64,000 nucleotides of DNA, taken from contig NZ_BEWC01000002.1 in NCBI RefSeq assembly GCF_003112575.1, forward strand, positions 868,001-932,000. The letters run 5' to 3'. The notes beneath the pieces are model-generated. The model made no database searches. It saw only the letters and a program-made list of their open reading frames with translations, and was not told the DNA's origin. Made by a program: the position numbers and the translations under genes. Positions 35,795-43,360 of the stretch are shown one piece after another. Within the stretch, counting starts at the first letter, position 1, and each line of letters starts with the position of its first letter. Origin of the DNA: Streptomyces ardesiacus (lineage in GTDB: Bacteria; Actinomycetota; Actinomycetes; Streptomycetales; Streptomycetaceae).

Positions 35795-35866
35795 TGCCCC
35801 CGGCAGGATTCGAACCTGCGCACACGGCTCCGGAGGCCGTTGCTCTATCCCCTGAGCTACGGGGGC
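35795..35866 (-). tRNA. tRNA-Arg (anticodon CCG)
   Basis: Reads GCCCCCGTAGCTCAGGGGAT from 35866 leftward. The 7-bp acceptor stem is GCCCCCG/CGGGGGC, the D arm is TAGCTCAG...GAGC, and the anticodon arm is ACGGC-CTCCGGA-GCCGT with anticodon CCG. The T arm has GCAGG-TTCGAAT-CCTGC and the discriminator base is A. CCA is not encoded. It decodes CGG, a frequent arginine codon in this genome type. Confidence 0.96.
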
Positions 35867-36034
35867 GTGTTCGTCGCGGTCGGTGTTGCTCGCGGCGACG
35901 GGTAGAACACTACCAGCTCGCCCGGGGTGGTCATGAACGGGTTTTGGCGGGTCGTGGGGGCCGGTTGTCGCTCGCGCGGGGTGGAAGTGGGGAAAACCCG
36001 GACGCGGTGGCCGGTGTCGACCTACTCTCGAGTG

Positions 36035-36499
36035 GTGCCTAGGGCTTCCGGCCGGATTCTTGTTGTGGATGACAACAAGGTCATCCGGCAGCTGATCAGG
36101 GTCAACCTCGAGCTGGAGGGCTTCGAGGTCGTGACCGCGGGCGATGGTGCCGAGTGTCTTGAAGTCGTCCATCAGGTGCGGCCCGACGTCGTCACGCTGG
36201 ACGTGGTCATGCCTCGGCTGGACGGGATCGGGACGGCTGCCCGGCTGCGTGCCGATCCGCGGACCCGGGACCTTCCGATCGCGATCGTCAGTGCCTGCAC
36301 GCAGTACGAGGTCGACGCCGGGTTCGCGACGGGGGTCGACGCCTTCCTCCCCAAGCCCTTCGAGCCCGCCGAGCTCGTCCGCCTCGTACGGCAGTTGGCC
36401 GAGCGGGAGGCCCGTCGGCCGACCGGGGCGCCCGCCGCCGGCTCCCGGCCCCGGGTCCGCGGGCTTGCCGGGGGGAGTGGGTCGCCCGCCCAGGCGTGA
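36035..36499 (+). CDS. Single-domain response regulator (receiver only)
   Basis: 154 residues from GTG 36035 (GTG 36032 is equally possible; no ribosome site, so perhaps leaderless). CheY-like receiver: acidic pair in VVDDNK at 12-13, phospho-acceptor Asp56 (VTLDVVMPRLDG), Thr/Ser position in IVSACTQYE, and Lys in FLPKPFEPAELVR. After residue 125 only a Gly/Pro-rich tail remains, so there is no DNA-binding output. It may act through protein contacts or in a phosphorelay. No kinase is adjacent. Confidence 0.88.
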   Translation: MPRASGRILVVDDNKVIRQLIRVNLELEGFEVVTAGDGAECLEVVHQVRPDVVTLDVVMPRLDGIGTAARLRADPRTRDLPIAIVSACTQYEVDAGFATGVDAFLPKPFEPAELVRLVRQLAEREARRPTGAPAAGSRPRVRGLAGGSGSPAQA

Positions 36500-36587
36500 G
36501 CCCGTGACGGCGCGACCCGCGTCCACATCCCGGGACTCCCGGGAAACGGTTCGCCTGCCCACCCCCTCCCTCCCATACGCTTGTCAC

Positions 36588-37736
36588 GTGACCCCCGTCG
36601 AGCTCTCCCGCACCGTGCTGCACGCCGTGCGCCGTGCCGTCGACGCGGGGGAGCTGAGCGTGGCCGTGCCGACGCGTGCCGTGGTCGCGCCGCCGGGGCC
36701 CGGGGGGTGCGGGGACTACGCCACGAGCATCGCCCTCCAGCTGGCCCGCCCGGCCGGGCAGCCGCCGTTCCGGGTCGCCGAGGTGCTGCGGTCCCACCTC
36801 GCCGAGGCCGACGGGATCACCGACGTCGTCCTCACCGGGCCGGGGTTCCTCAACATCAGCCTCGACCGTGCCGCCACCGACGTCGGTCTCGTCCGCGAGA
36901 TCCTGCGCCGCGGACCCCGGTACGGGTACGTCGACGCGGCGGAGGGCGCCGAGGGACGTGTCGTGCAGCTCCGTTGCCCCCGCGACCCGCGTGCCGTCGT
37001 CGTCGCGGACGCGTCCGCGCGGATCCTGCGTTCCCAGGGCACCCGCGTGCGGGTGAGCGCCGAGGGGATCGAGCCCGCGTGGACCTCCGTCCTCGGGGTG
37101 ACCGTCGACGCCGTCGGCCCCGTTGCCGCCGAGCTGCCTGTCGAGGTCCGCCCCGCTCCCGTCGACGCCGTCGGCCCCGTTGCCGCCGAGCTGCCTGTCG
37201 AGGTCCGCCCCGCTCCCGCCGAGCTGCCCGTCGACGTCCGGCCCGTTCCCGCCGTCGCGTCCGCCGAGCTGCTTTCCCTCGGCCGCGACGCCGGGCGCTG
37301 GGCCCTGCTCCACCCCGCCGCCCACGACCGGCCCCGTACCGGCGTCGAGCACCTCGTCCAGCGGGAGAGCAACCCCCTCTTCCGGGTGCGCTACGCCCAC
37401 GCCCGCGCCCGTGCCGCCGCGCGCAACGCGGCCGACCTGGGGTTCACCGCCGCCCCCGGTCCGCTCACGGACGTGGAGCCGGGACTCCTCGCCGCCCTCG
37501 CCGACCACCCCCGCGTCCTCGCCGCCGCCGCGGACCACCGCGCCCCCGACCGGCTCGCCCGGCATCTCGTCACCGTCGCCGACGCCGCGCTGCCCTTCCT
37601 GCTCACCGTGCTGCCGCGCGGCGGGGAGAAACCCTCGGCCGCCCACCGAGCCCGGCTGGCCCTCGCCGAAGCCGTCGGGGCGGTGCTGGCCGGCGGCCTG
37701 GCCCTCCTCGGCATCGACGCACCCGACCACCTCTGA
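36588..37736 (+). CDS. ArgS-like protein with N-terminal and DALR anticodon-binding domains but no catalytic core
   Basis: 382 residues, GTG start. Residues 1-110 match the arginyl-tRNA synthetase N-terminal domain (DYATSIALQLARPAGQPP, DVVLTGPGFLNISL). At 124-150 the start of the Rossmann fold is recognisable (VVQLRCPRDPRAVVVADASARI), but the HIGH motif is gone. The rest of the catalytic domain, including KMSK, is replaced by a short Pro/Val repeat region. The last 140 residues are a DALR anticodon-binding domain (NPLFRVRYAHARARA, LALAEAVGAVLAGGLALLGI). It cannot charge tRNA but may bind tRNA-Arg. Directly upstream of lysA, likely one operon; in corynebacteria a true argS precedes lysA. Confidence 0.85.
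   Translation: MTPVELSRTVLHAVRRAVDAGELSVAVPTRAVVAPPGPGGCGDYATSIALQLARPAGQPPFRVAEVLRSHLAEADGITDVVLTGPGFLNISLDRAATDVGLVREILRRGPRYGYVDAAEGAEGRVVQLRCPRDPRAVVVADASARILRSQGTRVRVSAEGIEPAWTSVLGVTVDAVGPVAAELPVEVRPAPVDAVGPVAAELPVEVRPAPAELPVDVRPVPAVASAELLSLGRDAGRWALLHPAAHDRPRTGVEHLVQRESNPLFRVRYAHARARAAARNAADLGFTAAPGPLTDVEPGLLAALADHPRVLAAAADHRAPDRLARHLVTVADAALPFLLTVLPRGGEKPSAAHRARLALAEAVGAVLAGGLALLGIDAPDHL
37104..37217 (+). repeat. Perfect 57-bp tandem duplication in the ArgS-like gene
   Basis: Bases 37104-37160 are repeated exactly at 37161-37217, encoding VDAVGPVAAELPVEVRPAP twice. A third, partial and diverged copy follows (AELPVDVRPVP). It lies in the linker that replaces the catalytic domain, so length variation is probably tolerated. 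Confidence 0.95.
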
Positions 37737-37754
37737 GAGAGCGCAGAAGACGCC

Positions 37755-39146
37755 ATGAGCCGTTCCGCACACCCCGCCGGGCCCCGCCACGCCGATGTCC
37801 TGCCCGAGGGGCACTACGCCGCCCCGGCGGAGGACCTGAACGCCCTGGACCCCAAGGTCTGGGCCCACACCGTCGGACGGGACGCGGACGGTGTCGTCAC
37901 CGTCGGCGGGATCTCCGTCACGCAGCTCGCCGAGGAATACGGCACCCCCGCCTACGTCCTCGACGAGGCCGACTTCCGGGACCGGGCGCGGGCCTGGCGC
38001 ACCGCCTTCGGCGACGACGCCGACGTCTTCTACGCCGGGAAGGCCTTCCTGTCGCGGGCCGTGGTGCGGTGGCTGCACGAAGAGGGGCTCAACCTCGACG
38101 TGTGTTCCGGGGGCGAGCTGGCCACCGCGCTCTCCGCCGGGATGCCCGCCGAGCGGATCGCCTTCCACGGCAACAACAAGTCGCCGGAGGAGATCGAGCG
38201 CGCCGTCCGCGCCGGGGTGGGGCGGATCGTGCTCGACTCGTTCCAGGAGATCGTGCGGGTCGCGCACATCGCGCAGTCGCTCGGCAAGCGGCAGCGGGTG
38301 CAGATCCGGATCACCGTCGGGGTCGAGGCGCACACGCACGAGTTCATCGCCACCGCCCACGAGGACCAGAAGTTCGGGATCCCGCTGGCCGGCGGGCAGG
38401 CCGCCGAGGCCGTGCGGCGGGCGCTGCAGCTCGACGGGCTCGAGGTCATCGGGATCCACTCGCACATCGGGTCGCAGATCTTCGACATGTCGGGGTTCGA
38501 GGTCGCCGCGCACCGCGTGGTGGGGCTGCTCAAGGACATCCGCGACGAGCACGGCGTCGAGCTGCCCGAGATCGACCTCGGGGGCGGGCTCGGGATCGCG
38601 TACACCAGCGACGACGACCCCCGCGAGCCGCACGAGATCGCCAAGGCGCTGACCGAGATCGTGACGCGGGAGTGCGAGGCCGCCCGGCTCGCCACCCCGC
38701 GCATCTCCGTCGAGCCGGGGCGGGCCATCGTCGGGCCCACCGCCTTCACGCTCTACGAGGTCGGCACGGTCAAGCCGCTCGACGGGCTGCGGACGTACGT
38801 CTCCGTCGACGGCGGGATGTCGGACAACATCCGTACCGCGCTCTACGACGCCGAGTACAGCGTCGCTCTCGCCTCCCGCACCTCCGACGCCGAGCCGATG
38901 CTCGTGCGCGTCGTCGGCAAGCACTGCGAGAGCGGGGACATCGTGGTCAAGGACGCCTTCCTGCCGGGGGACCTGGCACCCGGTGACCTCGTCGCCGTAC
39001 CGGCGACGGGGGCCTACTGCCGGTCCATGGCGAGCAACTACAACCACGTGCTGCGTCCGCCGGTCGTCGCCGTGCGGGACGGCGCGGCGCGGGTCATCGT
39101 GCGGCGGGAGACCGAGGAGGACCTGCTCCGTCTCGACGTCGGGTGA
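37755..39146 (+). CDS. lysA: Diaminopimelate decarboxylase
   Basis: 463 residues. It decarboxylates meso-diaminopimelate to lysine using pyridoxal phosphate. Lys96 in FYAGKAF forms the internal aldimine. Other motifs are [40 protein letters not shown] and KHCESGDI with the active-site Cys. It lies 18 bases after the ArgS-like gene and 162 bases before hom. The N-terminal extension of about 40 residues is usual in Streptomyces. Confidence 0.97.
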   Translation: MSRSAHPAGPRHADVLPEGHYAAPAEDLNALDPKVWAHTVGRDADGVVTVGGISVTQLAEEYGTPAYVLDEADFRDRARAWRTAFGDDADVFYAGKAFLSRAVVRWLHEEGLNLDVCSGGELATALSAGMPAERIAFHGNNKSPEEIERAVRAGVGRIVLDSFQEIVRVAHIAQSLGKRQRVQIRITVGVEAHTHEFIATAHEDQKFGIPLAGGQAAEAVRRALQLDGLEVIGIHSHIGSQIFDMSGFEVAAHRVVGLLKDIRDEHGVELPEIDLGGGLGIAYTSDDDPREPHEIAKALTEIVTRECEAARLATPRISVEPGRAIVGPTAFTLYEVGTVKPLDGLRTYVSVDGGMSDNIRTALYDAEYSVALASRTSDAEPMLVRVVGKHCESGDIVVKDAFLPGDLAPGDLVAVPATGAYCRSMASNYNHVLRPPVVAVRDGAARVIVRRETEEDLLRLDVG

Positions 39147-39222
39147 TCCCGGCCACGGGGGAGAGAGAGGGCCGGGGCGACGAAGATCCTTCGGCCTCTA
39201 CCCCTCCGAAAATGAAATAAAC

Positions 39223-39271
39223 GTCTCACGATCCGGACGAATGGCAGAAAATCCCGTCCGGTGCGTGAGAC
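39223..39271 (+). promoter_or_regulatory. Long leader hairpin upstream of hom
   Basis: GTCTCACG (39223-39230) and CCGGACG (39233-39239) pair exactly with CGTCCGG (39255-39261) and CGTGAGAC (39264-39271), with a 2x2 internal mismatch and a 15-base loop. It ends 37 bases before the hom ATG. No T run follows. A 14-codon ORF (ATG 39241 to TAG 39285) begins in the loop and covers the right arm. It may be a lysA terminator or a hom attenuator. Confidence 0.5.
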
Positions 39272-39308
39272 TGGTCCCACCGTAGACGGTAAGAGGAAAC
39301 GAGGTCGG

Positions 39309-40601
39309 ATGATGCGTACGCGTCCGCTGAAAGTGGCGCTGCTGGGCTGTGGAGTGGTCGGCTCAGAGGTGGCGCGCATCATGACGACGCACGCCGCCGA
39401 CCTCGCCGCACGGATCGGGGCGCCGGTGGAGCTCGCGGGCGTCGCCGTACGGCGGCCCGACAAGGTGCGCGAGGGCATCGACCCGGCCCTCGTCACCACC
39501 GACGCCACCGCCCTCGTCAAGCGCGGGGACATCGACGTGGTCGTCGAGGTCATCGGGGGGATCGAGCCCGCGCGGACCCTCATCACCACGGCTTTCGCGC
39601 ACGGCGCCTCCGTGGTCTCCGCCAACAAGGCGCTCATCGCCCAGGACGGCGCGGCCCTGCACGCCGCGGCCGACGAGCACGGCAGGGACCTGTACTACGA
39701 GGCCGCCGTCGCCGGTGCCATCCCGCTGATCCGGCCGCTGCGCGAGTCGCTGGCCGGCGACAAGGTCAACCGGGTGCTCGGCATCGTCAACGGCACGACG
39801 AACTTCATCCTCGATGCCATGGACTCGACCGGGGCCGGGTACCAGGAGGCGCTCGACGAGGCCACCGCCCTCGGGTACGCGGAGGCCGACCCGACCGCCG
39901 ACGTCGAGGGCTTCGACGCCGCCGCCAAGGCCGCCATCCTCGCCGGGATCGCCTTCCACACCCGCGTGCGCCTCGACGACGTCTACCGCGAGGGCATGAC
40001 CGAGGTCACCGCCGCCGACTTCGCCTCCGCCAAGGAGATGGGCTGCACCATCAAGCTGCTCGCCATCTGCGAGCGGGCGGCGGACGGGGGATCGGTCACC
40101 GCACGCGTGCACCCCGCGATGATCCCGCTCAGCCACCCGCTGGCCAACGTGCGCGAGGCGTACAACGCGGTCTTCGTCGAGTCCGAGGCCGCCGGTCAGC
40201 TCATGTTCTACGGGCCCGGCGCCGGCGGCTCCCCGACCGCCTCCGCCGTCCTCGGCGACCTCGTCGCCGTCTGCCGCAACCGCATCGGCGGCGCCACCGG
40301 CCCCGGTGAGTCCGCGTACGCCGCGCTGCCCGTCTCCCCGATGGGCGACGTCGTCACGCGCTACCACATCAGCCTCGACGTGGCCGACAAACCGGGCGTG
40401 CTCGCCCAGGTGGCGACCGTGTTCGCGGAGCACGGTGTCTCCATCGACACCGTGCGGCAGTCCGGCAAGGACGGCGAGGCATCCCTCGTCGTCGTCACCC
40501 ACCGCGCGTCCGACGCCGCCCTCGGCGGTACGGTCGAGGCGCTGCGCAAGCTCGACACCGTGCGGGGTGTCGCCAGCATCATGCGGGTTGAAGGAGAGTA
40601 A
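39309..40601 (+). CDS. hom: Homoserine dehydrogenase
   Basis: 430 residues from the ATG at 39309 (a second ATG follows directly; GAGG upstream). It reduces aspartate semialdehyde to homoserine. NAD(P)-binding LLGCGVVGSEVAR, then VSANKALIAQ, the catalytic region KVNRVLGIVNGTTNFIL with GYAEADPTADVEGFDAAAK, and a C-terminal ACT domain (YHISLDVADKPGVLAQVATVF), which is where threonine feedback acts in this family. First gene of hom-thrC, six bases from thrC. Confidence 0.97.
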   Translation: MMRTRPLKVALLGCGVVGSEVARIMTTHAADLAARIGAPVELAGVAVRRPDKVREGIDPALVTTDATALVKRGDIDVVVEVIGGIEPARTLITTAFAHGASVVSANKALIAQDGAALHAAADEHGRDLYYEAAVAGAIPLIRPLRESLAGDKVNRVLGIVNGTTNFILDAMDSTGAGYQEALDEATALGYAEADPTADVEGFDAAAKAAILAGIAFHTRVRLDDVYREGMTEVTAADFASAKEMGCTIKLLAICERAADGGSVTARVHPAMIPLSHPLANVREAYNAVFVESEAAGQLMFYGPGAGGSPTASAVLGDLVAVCRNRIGGATGPGESAYAALPVSPMGDVVTRYHISLDVADKPGVLAQVATVFAEHGVSIDTVRQSGKDGEASLVVVTHRASDAALGGTVEALRKLDTVRGVASIMRVEGE

Positions 40602-40607
40602 CGAGCA

Positions 40608-41666
40608 ATGACCCACCAGTGGCGCGGAATCATCGAGGAGTACCGGGACCGGCTGCCCGTCTCCGACAGCACGCCCGTCGTGACGCTCCGCGAGGGCGGC
40701 ACTCCGCTCGTGCCCGCGCAGGTGCTCTCCGAGCGCACGGGCTGCGAGGTCCACCTCAAGGTCGAGGGGGCGAACCCGACCGGGTCCTTCAAGGACCGCG
40801 GCATGACCATGGCCATCAGCAAGGCCAAGGAGGAGGGCGCGCAGGCCGTCATCTGCGCGTCCACCGGGAACACCTCCGCCAGTGCCGCCGCCTACGGCGT
40901 GCGCGCGGGCATGGTCTCCGCCGTGCTCGTGCCGCAGGGCAAGATCGCGCTCGGCAAGATGGGCCAGGCGCTCGTGCACGGAGCGAAGATCCTCCAGGTC
41001 GACGGCAACTTCGACGACTGCCTCACGCTGGCCCGCGCGCTCAGCGACAACTACCCGGTGGCGCTGGTCAATTCGGTCAACCCGGTGCGTATCGAGGGGC
41101 AGAAGACGGCCGCCTTCGAGATCGTGGACATGCTCGGCGACGCACCCGACATACACGTCCTCCCGGTGGGCAACGCGGGCAACATCACCGCGTACTGGAA
41201 GGGGTACAAGGAGTACGCCGCCGACGGGGTCAGCACCAGGACGCCCCGCATGTGGGGGTTCCAGGCCTCCGGCAGCGCCCCGATCGTGCGCGGCGAGGTC
41301 GTCAAGGACCCCTCGACCATCGCCACCGCCATCCGGATCGGCAACCCCGCCTCCTGGGACTTCGCGCTCGCCGCGCGGGACGAGTCGGGCGGCGCCATCG
41401 ACGAGGTGACGGACCGTGAGATCCTGCGCGCCTACCGGCTGTTGGCGTCCCAGGAGGGCGTCTTCGTGGAGCCCGCGTCCGCCGCGTCGGTGGCCGGACT
41501 GCTGAAGGCAGCCGAGCAGGGCAAGGTCGACCCGGGACAGCGCATCGTGTGCACCGTCACCGGCAACGGGCTCAAGGACCCGGACTGGGCCGTCGCGGGT
41601 GCCCCGCAGCCCGTCACCGTCCCGGTCGACGCGGCGACGGCGGCCGAGCGGCTCGGCCTGATCTGA
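40608..41666 (+). CDS. thrC: Threonine synthase
   Basis: 352 residues. It converts O-phosphohomoserine to threonine with pyridoxal phosphate. Lys62 in TGSFKDRGM is the cofactor lysine. [14 protein letters not shown] binds the substrate phosphate region and [13 protein letters not shown] the cofactor phosphate. The start follows the hom stop by six bases with GGAGAG at the end of hom, so the two are coupled. Confidence 0.97.
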   Translation: MTHQWRGIIEEYRDRLPVSDSTPVVTLREGGTPLVPAQVLSERTGCEVHLKVEGANPTGSFKDRGMTMAISKAKEEGAQAVICASTGNTSASAAAYGVRAGMVSAVLVPQGKIALGKMGQALVHGAKILQVDGNFDDCLTLARALSDNYPVALVNSVNPVRIEGQKTAAFEIVDMLGDAPDIHVLPVGNAGNITAYWKGYKEYAADGVSTRTPRMWGFQASGSAPIVRGEVVKDPSTIATAIRIGNPASWDFALAARDESGGAIDEVTDREILRAYRLLASQEGVFVEPASAASVAGLLKAAEQGKVDPGQRIVCTVTGNGLKDPDWAVAGAPQPVTVPVDAATAAERLGLI

Positions 41667-41738
41667 GCGTCGCCCCGGTGGAACGCGACCGGCGTACGAG
41701 GGCGTAAGCGACGTCCGGCCGGGAAAGCCCCATACGGG

Positions 41739-41786
41739 GGGTGCACAGGGGGCTTACGACACGCATCGTGCGCCTCCTGTGCGCCC
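41739..41786 (+). terminator. Hairpin after thrC, likely terminator
   Basis: GGGTGCACAGG (41739-41749) pairs with CCTGTGCGCCC (41776-41786), with one G-U pair. The loop has an inner CGCA/TGCG stem. No T run follows, as is common in Streptomyces. It lies 73 bases after thrC and 211 before thrB, and would separate the two. Confidence 0.45.
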
Positions 41787-41997
41787 TATGTCGCCACAGA
41801 ACCTTCCTTCGATAGGCTGTACCTAACCCGCCTGCCGCATATGCCGCGGTGCCGCGCCGTCTCCGCGGTCGGTACGGGCCGGCCGTTCGGCAGCAAGCGG
41901 CGAGGCCCGCGGTCCCGTACGTCATCGAAGGTCATTCGACGTCCCGACAGTCACGACAGATACGACAGTCACGCAGCTCAAGGAGAGTCATCGAGCG
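41787..41997 (+). promoter_or_regulatory. thrB leader region with three 9-bp repeats
   Basis: Together with the thrC hairpin this makes a gene-free stretch of 331 bases. It contains three head-to-tail 9-mers GACAGTCAC, GACAGATAC, GACAGTCAC (41946-41972), ending 25 bases before the thrB ATG, then AAGGAGAG as ribosome site. A promoter for thrB is expected near the AT-richer TTCCTTCGATAGGCTGTACC (about 41803-41822), but I cannot fix its boxes. Confidence 0.45.
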
Positions 41998-42927
41998 ATG
42001 GCCGGTCCAGCGTTCCGCGCCGCCGCCGTCAGGGTGCGCGTCCCCGCCACCAGCGCCAATCTCGGTCCGGGCTTCGACGCCTTCGGCCTCGCGCTGGGTC
42101 TGTACGACGACGTGGTCGTCCGGGTGGCCGACTCCGGGCTGCACATCGACATCGCGGGTGAGGGCAGCGAAACCCTCCCGCGCGACGAGAAGCACCTCCT
42201 CGTCCGTTCCCTGCGCACCGCCTTCGACCTGCTCGGCGGCCAGCCGCGCGGCCTGGAGATCGTCTGCGCCAACCGCATCCCGCACGGCCGCGGCCTCGGC
42301 TCCTCCTCCGCCGCCATCTGCGCCGGCATCGTCGCCGCGCGCGCGGTGACCATAGGCGGCGAGGCGCGCCTCGACGACGCCGCACTGCTCGACCTCGCCA
42401 CCGAGATCGAGGGCCACCCGGACAACGTGGCGGCCTGTCTGCTGGGTGGTTTCACCCTGTCCTGGATGGATTCCGGCGCCGCCCGGGCGATCAGGATGGA
42501 GCCCTCCGATTCCATCGTTCCGGTGGTTTTCGTGCCCGGAAAGCCGGTACTGACCCAGACGGCGCGCGGACTGCTCCCGCGCAGCGTCCCGCACGTCGAC
42601 GCCGCCGCCAACGCGGGCCGCGCCGCGCTCCTCGTCGAGGCCCTCACCCGGCGCCCCGAGCTGCTGCTGCCGGCCACCGAGGACCGCCTCCACCAGGAGT
42701 ACCGCGCCCCGGCCATGCCGGAGAGCGCGGCGCTGGTGGAACGGCTGCGCGGCGACGGCATCCCCGCGGTGATCTCGGGCGCGGGACCCACGGTGATGGC
42801 ACTGGCCGACGCCGACACGGCCGACAAGGTCGAGGCGCTGGCCGGCACGGACTGGGCGGCCAACCGGCTCAGCCTGGACGGGCGGGGCGCGAGCGTCCTG
42901 CCGCTGGCGACATCCGGCGACATCTAG
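41998..42927 (+). CDS. thrB: Homoserine kinase
   Basis: 309 residues. GHMP kinase that phosphorylates homoserine. N-terminal VRVPATSANLGPGFDAFGLAL, ATP-binding PHGRGLGSSSAAICAGI, and the third motif AVISGAGPTVMAL. Separated from thrC by 331 bases with its own leader, unlike the tight hom-thrC pair. Confidence 0.97.
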   Translation: MAGPAFRAAAVRVRVPATSANLGPGFDAFGLALGLYDDVVVRVADSGLHIDIAGEGSETLPRDEKHLLVRSLRTAFDLLGGQPRGLEIVCANRIPHGRGLGSSSAAICAGIVAARAVTIGGEARLDDAALLDLATEIEGHPDNVAACLLGGFTLSWMDSGAARAIRMEPSDSIVPVVFVPGKPVLTQTARGLLPRSVPHVDAAANAGRAALLVEALTRRPELLLPATEDRLHQEYRAPAMPESAALVERLRGDGIPAVISGAGPTVMALADADTADKVEALAGTDWAANRLSLDGRGASVLPLATSGDI

Positions 42928-43360
42928 ACGCGCGAGCGGTTGCCGGACTGCGAGAGGGGGAATGTTTGTTGGATCCGGTAGTGTTAACCTCAAGTCTGCA
43001 CCCGACCCCACCATGGCGAGGTGCCTTGTGTCCCCGTCCGGGACAGACATTCTTCCGGGAGCCCCCCAAGACGCCTCATGCAGTGGATGTCGTACGTGAT
43101 CAGTACGGCCGACACGGGCAGTGAAGCGGCCCTCCGGTGGGGGTCACCCCCTCTGGGGGAGTTTCGGAACCGGTGCGACCACGCCGCATGACACAGACAC
43201 CGGGTGCCACGGCTAGGGGAAGCGCCATCACCAGATATCTCTTCCGCCGTTCAGGCGGACCACCGCCCCGGCACGGTTCGCACAGCAAGGACCGAAGCCG
43301 GACAGCACAACCGGTCGCCGAGCCAGACAGGCCGACGTCCGCTCCAGGGAAGGACCCTTC
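42928..43360 (+). promoter_or_regulatory. Long rho leader with promoter and possible leader ORF
   Basis: 433 bases without an assigned gene. A promoter is likely around TTGTTGGATCCGGTAGTGTTAACC (42966-42989), the AT-richest part, though box spacing is unclear. Downstream, an ORF from ATG 43188 (58 codons; GTG 43137 gives 75) ends with TGA overlapping the rho GTG by four bases. Long leaders are usual for rho because it regulates its own transcription. The ribosome site of rho (GGAAGGA) lies within the leader ORF. Confidence 0.5.

Noticed and set aside
39181..39193. CGAAG-ATC-CTTCG hairpin after lysA as terminator
   Set aside because: The 5-bp stem with a 3-base loop and no T run is too weak; the longer hairpin at 39223-39271 is the better candidate.
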